Shown: positions 1 to 8,966 of the stretch, piece after piece
Layout of the letters: each line of letters begins with the position of its first letter
Numbering within the stretch: position 1 is the stretch's first letter
Made by a program: the position numbers and the translations under genes
The notes under the pieces: model-generated
Seen by the model: the letters and a program-made list of their open reading frames with translations, nothing else
What the model was told of the DNA's origin: nothing
Databases searched by the model: none
Source: an uncultured Lachnospiraceae bacterium
Lineage (GTDB): Bacteria; Bacillota; Clostridia; Lachnospirales; Lachnospiraceae
Direction: 5' to 3'
Assembly (NCBI GenBank): GCA_910586585.1
Contig: CAJUKA010000012.1
Span: 1 to 64,000, forward strand
DNA: 64,000 nucleotides

Positions 1-362
1 TATAACAAAAAAACACAAAAAATGTATGTCTTTTTCATTCATGCGTTTAATCTGGGAAATAGCCTAAATGAACTGTGTAACAGGTTACAATTCACACTTA
101 CGCCAGATTTCACATATACTTACAACGATTTCGGTGTGAATTGCAACAATTGATGCACACAAAATGCTAAAAAGCACGCATTTTGGCGCTTGCTCCGACG
201 CCATGCAGCAAGTGCATGGCGCGGGTGTGAAAAGTAACTGTAACAGTTCAGCCTTCGGCTTCCTGTTACCGAAAAATAAATTTGAGGAGCAAAAACAAGT
301 GACAATTTTCGCGCTTTGTGATAGAATCTCTAAATATGCAAAATATGTTAGCAGGAGGAGTT
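1..362. other. Intergenic region upstream of the MATE gene, holding a MITE
   Basis: No gene is supported here. Most of the stretch is one copy of a 155-bp miniature inverted-repeat element (84-238, separate entry). To its right lies a hairpin with arms GTAACAG (241-ish) and CTGTTAC (about 264-270), enclosing GCC-TTC-GGC. A strong Shine-Dalgarno AGGAGGAG sits directly before the MATE start at 363. Two short reading frames in the region (120-305 minus, 164-397 plus) run through the repeat and look like artefacts. Confidence 0.7.
84..238 (+). mobile_element. 155-bp MITE, copy 1
   Basis: The element begins GTTACAATTCACAC and ends GTGTGAAAAGTAAC, giving 14-bp terminal inverted repeats that match at 12 positions. 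It is flanked on both sides by the identical octamer TGTAACAG (76-83 and 239-246), which reads as an 8-bp target-site duplication. The interior has further hairpins: AAAATGC/GCATTTT and GCCATGC/GCATGGC, and a second copy of the left terminal sequence inverted at 134-147. A near-identical copy lies at 17615-17769. There is no open frame of its own, so movement would depend on a transposase elsewhere in the genome. Confidence 0.8.
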
Positions 363-1748
363 ATGAGAAAACTATCGAAATTTATCGGGAACAGTGATTT
401 TTACAAGATGGTGCTGATGATTGCAGTGCCGATTATGATACAAAACGGAATAACGAATTTCGTCAGCTTGCTTGATAATATTATGATTGGTCAGGTCGGC
501 ACAGAACAGATGTCAGGCGTGGCGATTGTAAATCAATTGATTTTTGTATATAATTTGTGTATTTTTGGCGGTGTATCGGGTGCGGGAATTTTTACAGCGC
601 AATATTTTGGACAGGGAAATCATGAGGGTGTGCGCCAGACAATGCGTTTTAAACTCTGGATGGTAACAATGATTACAACTTTGACTGCTGTTCTTTTTTT
701 GGGAGCTGGTACGGCATTAATCAGTTCCTATTTAAAAGGAGAAGGGACACCCGAAAGCATTGCGGCGACGCTCTTTTATGGAGAACAGTATTTGAAAATT
801 ATGTTGCTTGGACTGCCAGCGTTTGCAATGGTGCAAATTTATTCGAGTACGCTGCGGGAATGCGGTCAGACAATTTTGCCTATGAAAGCGGGAATTGTTG
901 CGGTTTGTGTGAATTTATTGTTCAACTATATCCTGATTTATGGAAAGTTTGGCGCTCCGGCACTTGGGGTACAGGGAGCAGCAATTGCAACAGTTCTTTC
1001 TCGTTATGTGGAAATGCTGATTACAGTGATTGGCGTCCACAGAAAAACCAAGGAGTATTCCTTTGTTGCAGGACTTTACCGGACGTTGAAAGTCCCCAAG
1101 GACCTTGTATTAAAAATTATCAAGAAGGGAAGTCCGCTCTTGTTTAATGAGACTCTTTGGGCCGCAGGAATGGCAATGCTGACGCAATGCTATTCTGTGC
1201 GCGGCTTGAATGTCGTTGCGGGGCTGAATGTATCAAATACGATAAACAATGTTTTTAATATTGTTTTTATTGCGCTAGGAGATTCTGTTGCAATTATTGT
1301 AGGGCAGCTTCTAGGCGCAGGCAAAATGAAGGAGGCAAGGGATACAGACAACAAGCTGATTGCCTTTTCTGTGATGTGCTGCACCTGCGTGGCAGCAGTA
1401 ATGTTTCTTATGGCGCCGCTGTTCCCAAGGCTTTACAAAATTAATGATGAAGCCAGACTTCTTGGAAAATATTTTATTATGGCTACGGCTGTTTTTATGC
1501 CGCAAAACGCTTTTTTACATGCAACTTATTTCACGCTGCGTTCTGGCGGCAAGACAATCATCACATTTTTGTTTGACAGCGTGTTTATCTGGTGTGTCAG
1601 CGTTGTTATAGCATTTATTTTAAGCCGATTTACGGCGCTTCCTGTGATTGCAGTATATGTTTTGGTGCAGCTTGGCGATATGATAAAATGCATTATTGGA
1701 TTTATCCTGGTGAAAAAGGGTGTCTGGCTTCAGAATATTGTGGGATAG
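363..1748 (+). CDS. MATE family multidrug/cation antiporter
   Basis: A 461-residue polytopic membrane protein of the MATE family, which exports drugs or metabolites in exchange for H+ or Na+. The N-terminal MatE repeat is typical (about residues 15-180, with the run PIMIQNGITNFVSLLDNIMI), and a second MatE repeat follows from about 245. About twelve hydrophobic segments and a length near 450 match the family. The frame is open from 318, but ATG 363 is chosen because AGGAGGAG lies just upstream and the longer N-terminus is not protein-like. The substrate cannot be told from sequence. The gene is convergent with the SpoIID-domain gene, with only 17 bases between stops. Confidence 0.9.
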   Translation: MRKLSKFIGNSDFYKMVLMIAVPIMIQNGITNFVSLLDNIMIGQVGTEQMSGVAIVNQLIFVYNLCIFGGVSGAGIFTAQYFGQGNHEGVRQTMRFKLWMVTMITTLTAVLFLGAGTALISSYLKGEGTPESIAATLFYGEQYLKIMLLGLPAFAMVQIYSSTLRECGQTILPMKAGIVAVCVNLLFNYILIYGKFGAPALGVQGAAIATVLSRYVEMLITVIGVHRKTKEYSFVAGLYRTLKVPKDLVLKIIKKGSPLLFNETLWAAGMAMLTQCYSVRGLNVVAGLNVSNTINNVFNIVFIALGDSVAIIVGQLLGAGKMKEARDTDNKLIAFSVMCCTCVAAVMFLMAPLFPRLYKINDEARLLGKYFIMATAVFMPQNAFLHATYFTLRSGGKTIITFLFDSVFIWCVSVVIAFILSRFTALPVIAVYVLVQLGDMIKCIIGFILVKKGVWLQNIVG

Positions 1749-1765
1749 TAAAGCTGCAAAAAAGG

Positions 1766-3409
1766 TTATGTTGGGATACGCAGAATTTGACCGATATTGA
1801 TAAGGTCGCTGGTTAGCCCATTTAGCTTTTTGATGGCGTCCACAGTAGTACCGAACCGTTTGGCAAGCAGCCAGAGCGTGTCTCCAGCGCGCACGGTGTA
1901 CTCTATCCCAGGGGAAGGGATATTTTCTTTGATTCCATGATAAACTTCGTACAATGCATTCCAGGTGAGGGGGCCAACGATACCATCTGGAGAAAGCTGC
2001 TGTTCCTGCTGGAAGGCAATCACGGCCTGCCGTGTCTGGCTGCCAAAGATTCCGTCCTGCGCGATATCAGGTATGCCTGGATAGTATTCGGAAATAACAT
2101 CTAAAAGGTATTGCAGTGTGATCACATCTGGTCCTCTGGAGCCTTGCCGAAGTACGGTGGAGGGAGGAACCGTACCAATTCCAAGGGTATTGCCTTCGCT
2201 GTCTAGTTCGGCTAGTCTTGTGACAGCAGTATATAGACTTGAAATTTTGTACCATGTGGATTTTCCGACAATACCATCTGGCGTCAGATTAAAAATCTGC
2301 TGGAATTTTGTTACGGCTGCTTTGGTACTGTTTCCGAAAGTTCCCGCCTTGTCAGTAATAACCGGAATAGCAGGATAATTTTTGCGGATTCTTCCCAGAT
2401 AGGTCTGGATTGTCTGCACATCAAGCCCTGTACTGCCAACGCGAAGCGCAGTGCCAGGATAAGAAGAAATAACACCTGTAATGATATCGGTTTCTACAAT
2501 TTCAATATCCTTGGGGTAATAGGAACGCAGAATTTGCAGCGGCGTAAGGTTTTGGTTTGCAAGAGTGACCGTTCCCCATTGCGACAGTCCATCACATGTT
2601 GCAGTCGTACCATTGCAGAATGATGTAAAATACGGCGCATTCTGTCCTTGTCTTCGAACATATTCATTAAATATTTCATTTACAATTTTATTAATTGAAT
2701 CATAAATGGGGCGGCCATATACAAAGTATTGGTCATAAGCGGTACTGTTTGTAATGTCAAAATTGTAGCCGCGGCTTCGGTACCACTCTGTGTATATCCG
2801 ATTCAGTGCAAAAGTGATAATGGCATAAATGTTTGCGCGCAAAGCCGCATCCGGCCATGTGGGATAAATCTCACTGCTGGCAACATTTTTAACGTAGTCA
2901 GAAAAAGATACTTGTATATTAGAAGCAGAGGCGTCAGGGCGGCCTAGATGCACTGTGATTGGATTGGGAATGACAACCTGCCGCAGCACGTAGGGGGAGG
3001 CGTCACTGCCTTGCTGATTGCGGGCATTGGACATTGCCACAGCAGGTTTTCCAATAGAAATTTTTGTCAGTGCAGGTCGTTGCTGCCGTTCTGCGATTGG
3101 TACAAGAACGATAGGAAGAACAGCCGTCTGACCGTCAAAAATTGGTATTTCTGAGATAATAATACTGTTGAATCCGGATTTTTGTGCAAGCACAGAATAA
3201 TTGATATACGGAGTGCTTGAAAAGTATTGATTTTGTGAAAAACGTTTATCCATCGTTTCAAGCGGAACGGTTTGTGTTTCGCCAGTTGCATCGGTTGTCA
3301 GTTCATAGATTATGTTTTCCATATCATCTGAAATTCTGATATGTACATCACTTAAGGGGAGGGCATCATGCGCCGTCCGTACCTGTATTGTTAAATATCC
3401 AATAGCCAT
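1766..3409 (-). CDS. SpoIID-domain protein with two peptidoglycan-binding domains and a LysM
   Basis: A 547-residue protein that looks like a spore-envelope or cell-wall protein. Residues 1-110 resemble a carboxypeptidase-regulatory-like beta fold. Residues about 150-310 resemble the SpoIID/amidase-enhancer domain: the WPDAALRANIYAI segment and the GLSQWGTVTLANQ...ILRSYYP segment are hallmarks. Two PG_binding_1 domains follow (about 325-385 and 415-480; each ends with a DGIVG-S/P-TW motif), then a C-terminal LysM (about 500-547: YTVRAGDTLWLLAKRFG). No signal peptide is visible, which fits assembly inside the mother cell, but that is inference. The Shine-Dalgarno AAGGAG lies 12-13 bases before the start. 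SpoIID catalytic residues were not individually verified. Confidence 0.8.
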   Translation of the reverse strand: MAIGYLTIQVRTAHDALPLSDVHIRISDDMENIIYELTTDATGETQTVPLETMDKRFSQNQYFSSTPYINYSVLAQKSGFNSIIISEIPIFDGQTAVLPIVLVPIAERQQRPALTKISIGKPAVAMSNARNQQGSDASPYVLRQVVIPNPITVHLGRPDASASNIQVSFSDYVKNVASSEIYPTWPDAALRANIYAIITFALNRIYTEWYRSRGYNFDITNSTAYDQYFVYGRPIYDSINKIVNEIFNEYVRRQGQNAPYFTSFCNGTTATCDGLSQWGTVTLANQNLTPLQILRSYYPKDIEIVETDIITGVISSYPGTALRVGSTGLDVQTIQTYLGRIRKNYPAIPVITDKAGTFGNSTKAAVTKFQQIFNLTPDGIVGKSTWYKISSLYTAVTRLAELDSEGNTLGIGTVPPSTVLRQGSRGPDVITLQYLLDVISEYYPGIPDIAQDGIFGSQTRQAVIAFQQEQQLSPDGIVGPLTWNALYEVYHGIKENIPSPGIEYTVRAGDTLWLLAKRFGTTVDAIKKLNGLTSDLINIGQILRIPT

Positions 3410-3611
3410 AATACAAAGTGCTCCTTTTCATGGAAAGCGGCATTCACTATTAAAATATGAAAGAAAATAAATATTGGTTCCTCTGTAACAATTCCGTCTT
3501 TTAACGCACGGGTTACTGTTCATGCAGGAAATTTATATCCACGCCAGTTTTTACTTTATAGGAAATTGCGAATACAGTAACCATTGAAACAAAAAACGAA
3601 GTTTTTTGCAG

Positions 3612-3639
3612 ATTGAGCGCGCTGGCGCTCAATTTTTTA
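3612..3639. terminator. Repeated terminator hairpin, copy A
   Basis: A perfect 9-bp stem ATTGAGCGC/GCGCTCAAT with loop GCTG, followed by TTTTTT. The same 22 bases recur exactly at 34842, 47530 and 60861. Here no gene obviously ends upstream on the plus strand, so the hairpin travels as part of a dispersed repeat and may not serve a specific gene. Confidence 0.7.
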
Positions 3640-3756
3640 CTTTATAGGAAAATGCGACAGAATAAATCATTTAGACAAAAAGCGCAGCTTTTTTTATCGG
3701 TATATAAGCTATTGAGGGGTGAATGATAACAGATTTGGTACACAAAAGAAAAGATC

Positions 3757-3785
3757 TGGTGTAAAGGCAATAGGTATGCTATAAT
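3757..3785 (+). promoter_or_regulatory. Extended -10 promoter of znuA
   Basis: TG-C-TATAAT occurs at 3777-3785, an extended -10 element. The -35 region 17 bases upstream is weak, which is common for extended -10 promoters. The start codon is about 50 bases downstream. No clear Zur or MntR palindrome was recognised. Confidence 0.5.
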
Positions 3786-3835
3786 GGGCGTTGACGATCG
3801 TTTGAACAATCTTAAAGAGGGTTTGATGCATAAAA

Positions 3836-4852
3836 ATGAAAAATATGTCAAGAAGGGTACAAGTTTATTTAAGCCTTTTGGCAATTGTTGTACTTATAAT
3901 GAGCGGATGCGGACAGATGGAGAGGCTAGAAATGCAGAACGATGATAACAGAATCCGCATTGTCTGTACAATTTTCCCACAGTACGACTGGGTTTTAAAT
4001 TTAATTAAGGGAAATGAAGAGAACATTTCACTCACGCTTTTGATGGACAAGGGCGGTGACCTGCATAATTTTCAGCCCTCGGCACTGGATATTGCAAAGG
4101 TTTCTGACTGTGATTTGTTTATCTATGTGGGCGGCGAGTCTGACACATGGGTAGATGATGCGCTCAAAGAGGCGGTAAATCCCAATATGCGGGTTATTAA
4201 TATGATGGAAGCGATTCAGACGGACCTTGTGGAAGAAGAGCATTTAGAGGGACTTAAGGAACATACGCATCCGGGAGAAGCACATGAAGCGCATGAACAT
4301 GCTTTTGACGAACATGTGTGGCTTTCTCTGAGAAACACAGAGCATATTGTGGCAGTGATTGCCAATGAACTAGCAGCTTTGGACGACGAAAATACAGTAT
4401 TGTATCAAAATAATTTTGATGCGTATGCTATGCAGTTAAAAGCCTTGGACGAGCGCTATAGAGAGGCTGTACAGTGTGGGCAGACAGACACTTTGCTTTT
4501 TGCAGATCGTTTTCCATTTAGATATCTGATGGAGGACTATGATCTGAACTATTATGCAGCATTTGATGGATGCAGCGCAGAGACGGAGGCAAGTTTTGAA
4601 ACCGTGGCATTTTTGGTAAACAAGATGGATGAATTGGGGCTTGGCGCTGCGTTGGTGATAGATGGATCAGATGAGAGACTTGCGCAAGTCATTATAGAAA
4701 ATACAAAAGATAGAAATCAGCAGATTTTGATATTAAATTCCCTGCAGGCGGTTTCCAGAAAAGATATGCAATCGGGGCTGAGTTATCTGTCAGCAATGGA
4801 AGAAAATCTAAAGGCATTGGAGCTGGCCCTGAACAGTAAAATAACAGATTAG
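3836..4852 (+). CDS. Metal ABC transporter substrate-binding lipoprotein (ZnuA-like)
   Basis: A 338-residue cluster A-I binding protein that would capture Zn2+ or Mn2+ outside the cell for the ZnuCB importer. A hydrophobic signal ends in a lipobox just before Cys25 (IMSGC). The mature part starts with the ZnuA-like run IVCTIFPQYDWVLNLI. A His/Glu-rich loop (about residues 140-160, several HxH-like pairs) is typical of zinc-binding members. znuC follows after 91 bases and znuB after that. The family does not decide between zinc and manganese, but the His-rich loop favours zinc. Confidence 0.88.
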   Translation: MKNMSRRVQVYLSLLAIVVLIMSGCGQMERLEMQNDDNRIRIVCTIFPQYDWVLNLIKGNEENISLTLLMDKGGDLHNFQPSALDIAKVSDCDLFIYVGGESDTWVDDALKEAVNPNMRVINMMEAIQTDLVEEEHLEGLKEHTHPGEAHEAHEHAFDEHVWLSLRNTEHIVAVIANELAALDDENTVLYQNNFDAYAMQLKALDERYREAVQCGQTDTLLFADRFPFRYLMEDYDLNYYAAFDGCSAETEASFETVAFLVNKMDELGLGAALVIDGSDERLAQVIIENTKDRNQQILILNSLQAVSRKDMQSGLSYLSAMEENLKALELALNSKITD

Positions 4853-4888
4853 AAAAGGCTAACTAAAAAATATCGAGTGTTATTGAAA

Positions 4889-4937
4889 AATACTGGATAG
4901 TAAAGTCGTTTCGGCGCAGCGATTTAAGAAGGAGGAA
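4889..4937 (+). repeat. Short leader hairpin element upstream of znuC
   Basis: The run GATAGTAAAGTC followed by GCGCAGCGATTTAAGAAGGAGG matches the left and right ends of the 173-bp repeat at 28423-28882, with the inner palindrome missing. It places a small hairpin directly before the znuC Shine-Dalgarno AAGGAGG. Related sites lie at about 25675 and 51933. Confidence 0.5.
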
Positions 4938-4943
4938 TAAGGA

Positions 4944-5654
4944 ATGCCATATATCAGATGCGAAAATCTTATATTGGGCTATGATGGAATCCGTGTAGCA
5001 GAAAATATTAGTTTTGAGGTAAAATGTGGAGATTATTTGTGTATTGTAGGAGAGAATGGCGCGGGAAAAAGCACACTGATGAAATCCTTGTTGGGACTAA
5101 CACCGATCATGGGAGGAAGTATTCAATATAGCGGCGGGCTTAAAGCGCATGAGATAGGATATCTTCCGCAGCAAACATTTGTGCAGAAGGACTTTCCTGC
5201 ATCTGTGTGGGAGATTGTGTTGTCAGGCACACTTTCTCAGTGCGGGAGACGTCCTTTTTTTCATAAGGAACAAAAGCTTTTGGCGAAAAAAAATATGATA
5301 CGCATGGATATATGGGATCTAAAAAAGGAATGTTATCGAAATCTTTCAGGCGGGCAGCAGCAGCGGGTTCTTTTGGCAAGGGCGCTTTGTGCTTCTTCTA
5401 GGCTATTGGTGCTTGACGAGCCTGTGACAGGACTCGATCCCAAAGTGACAGCGGAATTTTATCAGATGATAAAAGATCTGAATGAGGAAGGGCTTACAAT
5501 TATTATGGTTTCGCACGATATAAAGGCGGCGATAGCATATGCAAGTCATATTCTTCATATTGAAAAAGAAAAGTCCTTTATCGGTTCAACAAAGGAGTAT
5601 GTAAAGAGTGATTTTTGGAAAGAGCTTGGCGGTTACAACGAAAAATTTGTCTAA
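4944..5654 (+). CDS. Metal ABC transporter ATP-binding protein (ZnuC-like)
   Basis: A 236-residue ATPase that energises the ZnuAB metal importer on the inner face of the membrane. It has a Walker A GENGAGKST (36-44), a Q-loop region YLPQQTF, the signature LSGGQQQRV (about 134-142), Walker B LLVLDEP and the switch His in MVSHD. The start is fixed by AAGGAGG six to eight bases upstream. It lies between znuA and znuB. Confidence 0.92.
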   Translation: MPYIRCENLILGYDGIRVAENISFEVKCGDYLCIVGENGAGKSTLMKSLLGLTPIMGGSIQYSGGLKAHEIGYLPQQTFVQKDFPASVWEIVLSGTLSQCGRRPFFHKEQKLLAKKNMIRMDIWDLKKECYRNLSGGQQQRVLLARALCASSRLLVLDEPVTGLDPKVTAEFYQMIKDLNEEGLTIIMVSHDIKAAIAYASHILHIEKEKSFIGSTKEYVKSDFWKELGGYNEKFV

Positions 5655-5696
5655 GCTTTGTTGTACAAGTATGCGGCAGTAGTGGAGGTTCTGAAT

Positions 5697-6533
5697 ATGA
5701 TACAAACATTGCAGTTTTATTTATCCTATCCTTTTGTAAGATATGCGTTGATTGTTGGAACATTGATTGCACTTTGTTCCGCACTTCTTGGTGTGACGCT
5801 TGTGCTTAAACGCTTTTCTTATATTGGTGATGGATTATCGCATGTGGCATTTGGCGCGTTAGCTGTTGCGACGATTTTTGATATCGGAAATAGTGCTATC
5901 GTTGTGATGCCTGTGACAGTAGTTGCGGCAATATTGATTTTAAGAACAGGGCAGAATCCAAGAATTCATGGGGATGCGGCAATCGCCATGCTCTCTGTAG
6001 GGTCTCTTGCGATTGGTTATCTTGTGATGAATTTATTTTCCACATCAGCAAATATCTCAGGGGATGTGTGCAGCACGTTATTTGGATCGACGTCTATACT
6101 GACGCTGACAAAAGCGGAGGTTTGGCTGTGTGTGATATTATCTGTTACTGTAGTGGTTGTATTTATCTTTTTGTATAATCGGATTTTTGCAGTCACATTT
6201 GATGAGAATTTTGCCAGAGCAACAGGTATTAAGGCTAATTTTTACAATAATTTAATCGCAGTGATTACAGCAGTGATAATCGTGCTGGCGATGAATTTGG
6301 TAGGCTCTCTTTTGATTTCGGCACTTGTCATTTTTCCGGCGCTTTCGGCGATGCGAGTGATACAAAATTTCAGAGGCGTGGTGATATATGCCGCGGTTGT
6401 TTCAGTATTTTGTGCTCTGATTGGAATTGTAGTATCAATACTTTTTTCGACTCCTGTCGGATCAACCATTGTCGCTGCAGATATTGTTGTGTTTTTATTA
6501 AGCTGTCTGGCAAAAAATATTATGAAACATTAG
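5697..6533 (+). CDS. Metal ABC transporter permease (ZnuB-like, ABC-3 family)
   Basis: A 278-residue inner-membrane permease for Zn2+/Mn2+ import, with about eight hydrophobic segments and the ABC-3 family pattern, including the conserved YIGDGLSHVAFGALA segment near residue 40. The frame is open from a TTG at 5658, but ATG 5697 is preferred because GGAGG lies eight bases before it at 5684-5688. It directly follows znuC with 42 bases between. Confidence 0.9.
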   Translation: MIQTLQFYLSYPFVRYALIVGTLIALCSALLGVTLVLKRFSYIGDGLSHVAFGALAVATIFDIGNSAIVVMPVTVVAAILILRTGQNPRIHGDAAIAMLSVGSLAIGYLVMNLFSTSANISGDVCSTLFGSTSILTLTKAEVWLCVILSVTVVVVFIFLYNRIFAVTFDENFARATGIKANFYNNLIAVITAVIIVLAMNLVGSLLISALVIFPALSAMRVIQNFRGVVIYAAVVSVFCALIGIVVSILFSTPVGSTIVAADIVVFLLSCLAKNIMKH

Positions 6534-6603
6534 TAGGGTTTTCCGACACATATCATAGGGGCTTGACAGCCTCAGATGGTTTTGCGATACAAAATCTTAT
6601 CAG

Positions 6604-7632
6604 TCATATCACAGGTTCTTTTATTTGTGGTTGACTGATAATATCACGAATCATTTTTTGGTCGTTTGCATGGAATCTGCTAATTAGTTTTTCGGCGATT
6701 TGTTCAGAAACATTTTCTTTTATCCATTTGATTCCCCAGCCAATATTGCTTCTATCCCAAGCTTGTTTTGGATAAGTGTTCCAGGGGAACCAATAGTCCG
6801 CTGACCATGAAAACCAAATATCGGCAGCGATTCGACGAGTTGTATTATTGATAAAATTGCTTAGTGGACAGCAGCTTTTTTGGTGTCTTTCAAATTTATC
6901 AATATGAGTATCGTATATTTTCAGAATTTTCCCTGCGATTTCTAAACGTTCTTGCGTTGGAAGTTCTATATCGTGAATATATTTTTCCTGACACGCAACC
7001 GATTCACAACTTTCTGGACCATATTCTTTTATTGCAGAAGTTACCATATTTTGAAGAGCTTCCTTTTGTAAAAGACCATCCTCTAATAGATTTTTCGTAG
7101 AATTTTGTCCTTCTTTGTCATTAGCCTGGTGCCGATCACGATAGTAATCTGCCAAGCCCTGATACACATAGAAAGAAACTGGATTATCTGCTGGACGATT
7201 TTCTTCCTCAATTTGTTTTGCATGGAAAAGATTTTTTGCACATTCTTCGTAATTGTTGATGTCTGGATGCCGATAAATTTCAGCGATGCAAACATAATCT
7301 TCTACTAAAGACAAATCGGATTTGCCTACAGCCTTTTCTCGAATCCGAAGTGCTTTCCGATAATATTTCAGTGCGTTATTGTGCGAAGGCTTATCCGCAT
7401 AAATATATGCCATTCGTTCATATTGAGAAATGTTCTCTATACTATTTTTTCCGTACAGATTTTCTCGAATTTCCAATGATTTTTTCAGCCAGAAAATAGC
7501 GTCACTCCATGAAAAAGGAAGTTCAGCTTCACTATATTTCTCACATAAAATAGCATTTTCAATGCCATCTTCCTGTGTTTTTGTTCCTTCATACTGCGCA
7601 AGGTCATGCGCTCTCCATAAAGATATTGCCAC
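6604..7632 (-). CDS. Tetratricopeptide-repeat protein of unknown function
   Basis: A 342-residue soluble protein. Residues about 40-130 contain TPR-like helices, for example the repeated pattern A-Y-KALRIREKAVG in which a kinesin-light-chain-like IRE(K/N) motif occurs twice. The C-terminal part, rich in Trp (about 265-310), has no recognised domain. The start is GTG with AAAGGAG seven bases upstream. It stands alone and is convergent with znuB. A 10-bp inverted repeat (6597-6606/6632-6641) overlaps its stop codon. The role is unknown; TPR proteins usually mediate protein contacts. Confidence 0.7.
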   Translation of the reverse strand: MAISLWRAHDLAQYEGTKTQEDGIENAILCEKYSEAELPFSWSDAIFWLKKSLEIRENLYGKNSIENISQYERMAYIYADKPSHNNALKYYRKALRIREKAVGKSDLSLVEDYVCIAEIYRHPDINNYEECAKNLFHAKQIEEENRPADNPVSFYVYQGLADYYRDRHQANDKEGQNSTKNLLEDGLLQKEALQNMVTSAIKEYGPESCESVACQEKYIHDIELPTQERLEIAGKILKIYDTHIDKFERHQKSCCPLSNFINNTTRRIAADIWFSWSADYWFPWNTYPKQAWDRSNIGWGIKWIKENVSEQIAEKLISRFHANDQKMIRDIISQPQIKEPVI

Positions 7633-8117
7633 AAATATTCTCCTTTCAATTTGATGTATCCTTGGACAATCAGGTGCAAAGCCGTCAATATTGCCGTTTC
7701 CTAAAATATAAACAAGCAGTCTAGGTCAAATTATCATTAACAATTCTTTCGTTTTTCAAAGGATCTTTTTTTCGCTTTTATTTTATCACAATTCTGAGTG
7801 CCTGGAAACATCTTCTTTTCATAGGTACATTGTATGATGTTGGGGTCAAAAGGTATTTTGCCCCCTATGATACCACGGATTGCTCTGCACTTCATGCTCC
7901 CGCAATCCTAAAACACCTCAAATTCGCTCATTTTTCTGTGAAAAATGGCTACTTTTCGGTGTTTTTGCGGGTCCCAAGTTCAAAAATCCTCTTGCAAGCA
8001 AGCTTGCATCGGATTTCTTGACCTTTTGACCCTGGTATCATTGTATTGGTTAGGGTGATGAAACGCTGCTTTTTTTCATATAATAGACCAAATAAGCAGT
8101 TGGTACAGGTATGAAAA
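7633..8117. other. Intergenic region upstream of cwlD, mostly a MITE-like element
   Basis: The gap between the divergent TPR and cwlD genes. From 7836 to 8038 it is filled by a MITE-like insertion (separate entry). The left part is AT-rich and shows no clear gene. The cwlD start at 8118 has only a weak Shine-Dalgarno, so the start is chosen by homology to the signal-anchor N-terminus. Confidence 0.6.
7836..8038. mobile_element. MITE-like element flanked by 8-bp direct repeats
   Basis: The octamer CATTGTAT occurs at 7828-7835 and again at 8039-8046, as expected of a target duplication. Inside, GGGTCAAAAGGT (7843-7854) is repeated inverted as ACCTTTTGACCC (8021-8032), within imperfect terminal repeats. 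The left end also folds on itself (GGGGTCAAAA...TTTTGCCCC). There is no coding frame. Only one copy is present in the window, so the assignment rests on structure alone. Confidence 0.55.
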
Positions 8118-8837
8118 ATGAAGGCAAGTCGCAGCAGAAACGCAACAAAAATTTTGACTGTTCTGCTGGTTCTGGCAATGATCGTAGCAGCAAAAGAATC
8201 AGCACAGTTTGTAAGTACATTAGAGGAACATGCGCGAAGAGGATTTCGTGGGAAAGATGATGGAATAACGATAGTTATTGATGCGGGACATGGGGGAATT
8301 GACCCTGGTAAGGTGGGCGTAAACAAGGCGCTGGAAAAGGATATCAACCTAGCAATCGCGCTGAAGCTTGAGAGAAACCTCAAAGAAAGCGGCATCAATG
8401 TTGTGATGACTAGAAGGGATGACAATGGTTTATATGAAGAAAATGAATCCAACAAAAAAGTTCGTGATATGAAAAACCGTCTCACAATCATTGAGGAGGC
8501 AAACCCTGTGCTCGCAGTGAGCATTCATCAAAACAGCTATCCAGATGCGTCGGTCAGCGGTGTTCAGGTGTTTTATTACAGAGATTCTGTAAAGAGCAAA
8601 GAAGCGGCAGAAATGATGCAGACACAGCTTGTCAAATCATTGAAGCCAGAAAAGGAACGTGCAGCAAAAGATAATAGTAGTTATTATTTGCTGAAAAAGA
8701 CTAGCGTTCCGATTATGATTGTGGAGTGCGCCTTTATGAGCAATCCTACAGAAGCAGATCTGCTCATACAAAATGATTATCAGGAGAAGGTTGCATGGGC
8801 AATTTATTTAGGAATCATGCAGTATATTAATCAATAA
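8118..8837 (+). CDS. N-acetylmuramoyl-L-alanine amidase, CwlD type
   Basis: A 239-residue zinc amidase (Amidase_3). CwlD cleaves stem peptides from muramic acid so that muramic-delta-lactam can be made in the spore cortex. An N-terminal signal anchor spans about residues 11-28. The catalytic domain begins with IVIDAGHGGIDPG (first Zn ligand His), then Glu in KALEKDINLAIAL, His in AVSIHQNS and the catalytic Glu in IVECAFMSN. The length and the lack of wall-binding repeats fit CwlD better than general autolysins. It implies a sporulating host. Confidence 0.85.
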   Translation: MKASRSRNATKILTVLLVLAMIVAAKESAQFVSTLEEHARRGFRGKDDGITIVIDAGHGGIDPGKVGVNKALEKDINLAIALKLERNLKESGINVVMTRRDDNGLYEENESNKKVRDMKNRLTIIEEANPVLAVSIHQNSYPDASVSGVQVFYYRDSVKSKEAAEMMQTQLVKSLKPEKERAAKDNSSYYLLKKTSVPIMIVECAFMSNPTEADLLIQNDYQEKVAWAIYLGIMQYINQ

Positions 8838-8930
8838 CAATAATCCTGATGCTGTAGAGGCGGCAGTATCACATCTTTGTAGAGCGGTGACTGCCATCCT
8901 CCAAGCATAAATCATTCCAGACACGGCGAA

Positions 8931-8966
8931 GCCGCCTTATTTATCCCCATAGCTAAATAAGGCGGC
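8931..8966. promoter_or_regulatory. Stem-loop over the stop codon of the maturase gene
   Basis: A perfect 13-bp inverted repeat GCCGCCTTATTTA (8931-8943) and TAAATAAGGCGGC (8954-8966) overlaps the end of the coding region. A second small hairpin GGCG-GCTT-CGCC follows in the direction of transcription. There is no T-run, so this may stabilise the mRNA 3' end and not act as a classical terminator. Confidence 0.45.

Larger units (their letters stand above)
3410..3835. other. Divergent intergenic region with dispersed repeats
   Basis: This gap separates the SpoIID-domain gene (minus) from znuA (plus). Positions about 3548-3640 hold a dispersed repeat unit: a TTTTTACTTTATAGGAAA start, a GAAACAAAAAACGAAG middle, and a terminator hairpin ATTGAGCGC-GCTG-GCGCTCAAT at 3612-3633 followed by six T. 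A second, degenerate unit begins again at about 3634 (ACTTTATAGGAAAATGCGA, then ACAAAAAGCGCAG). The znuA promoter lies at the right end. Confidence 0.7.
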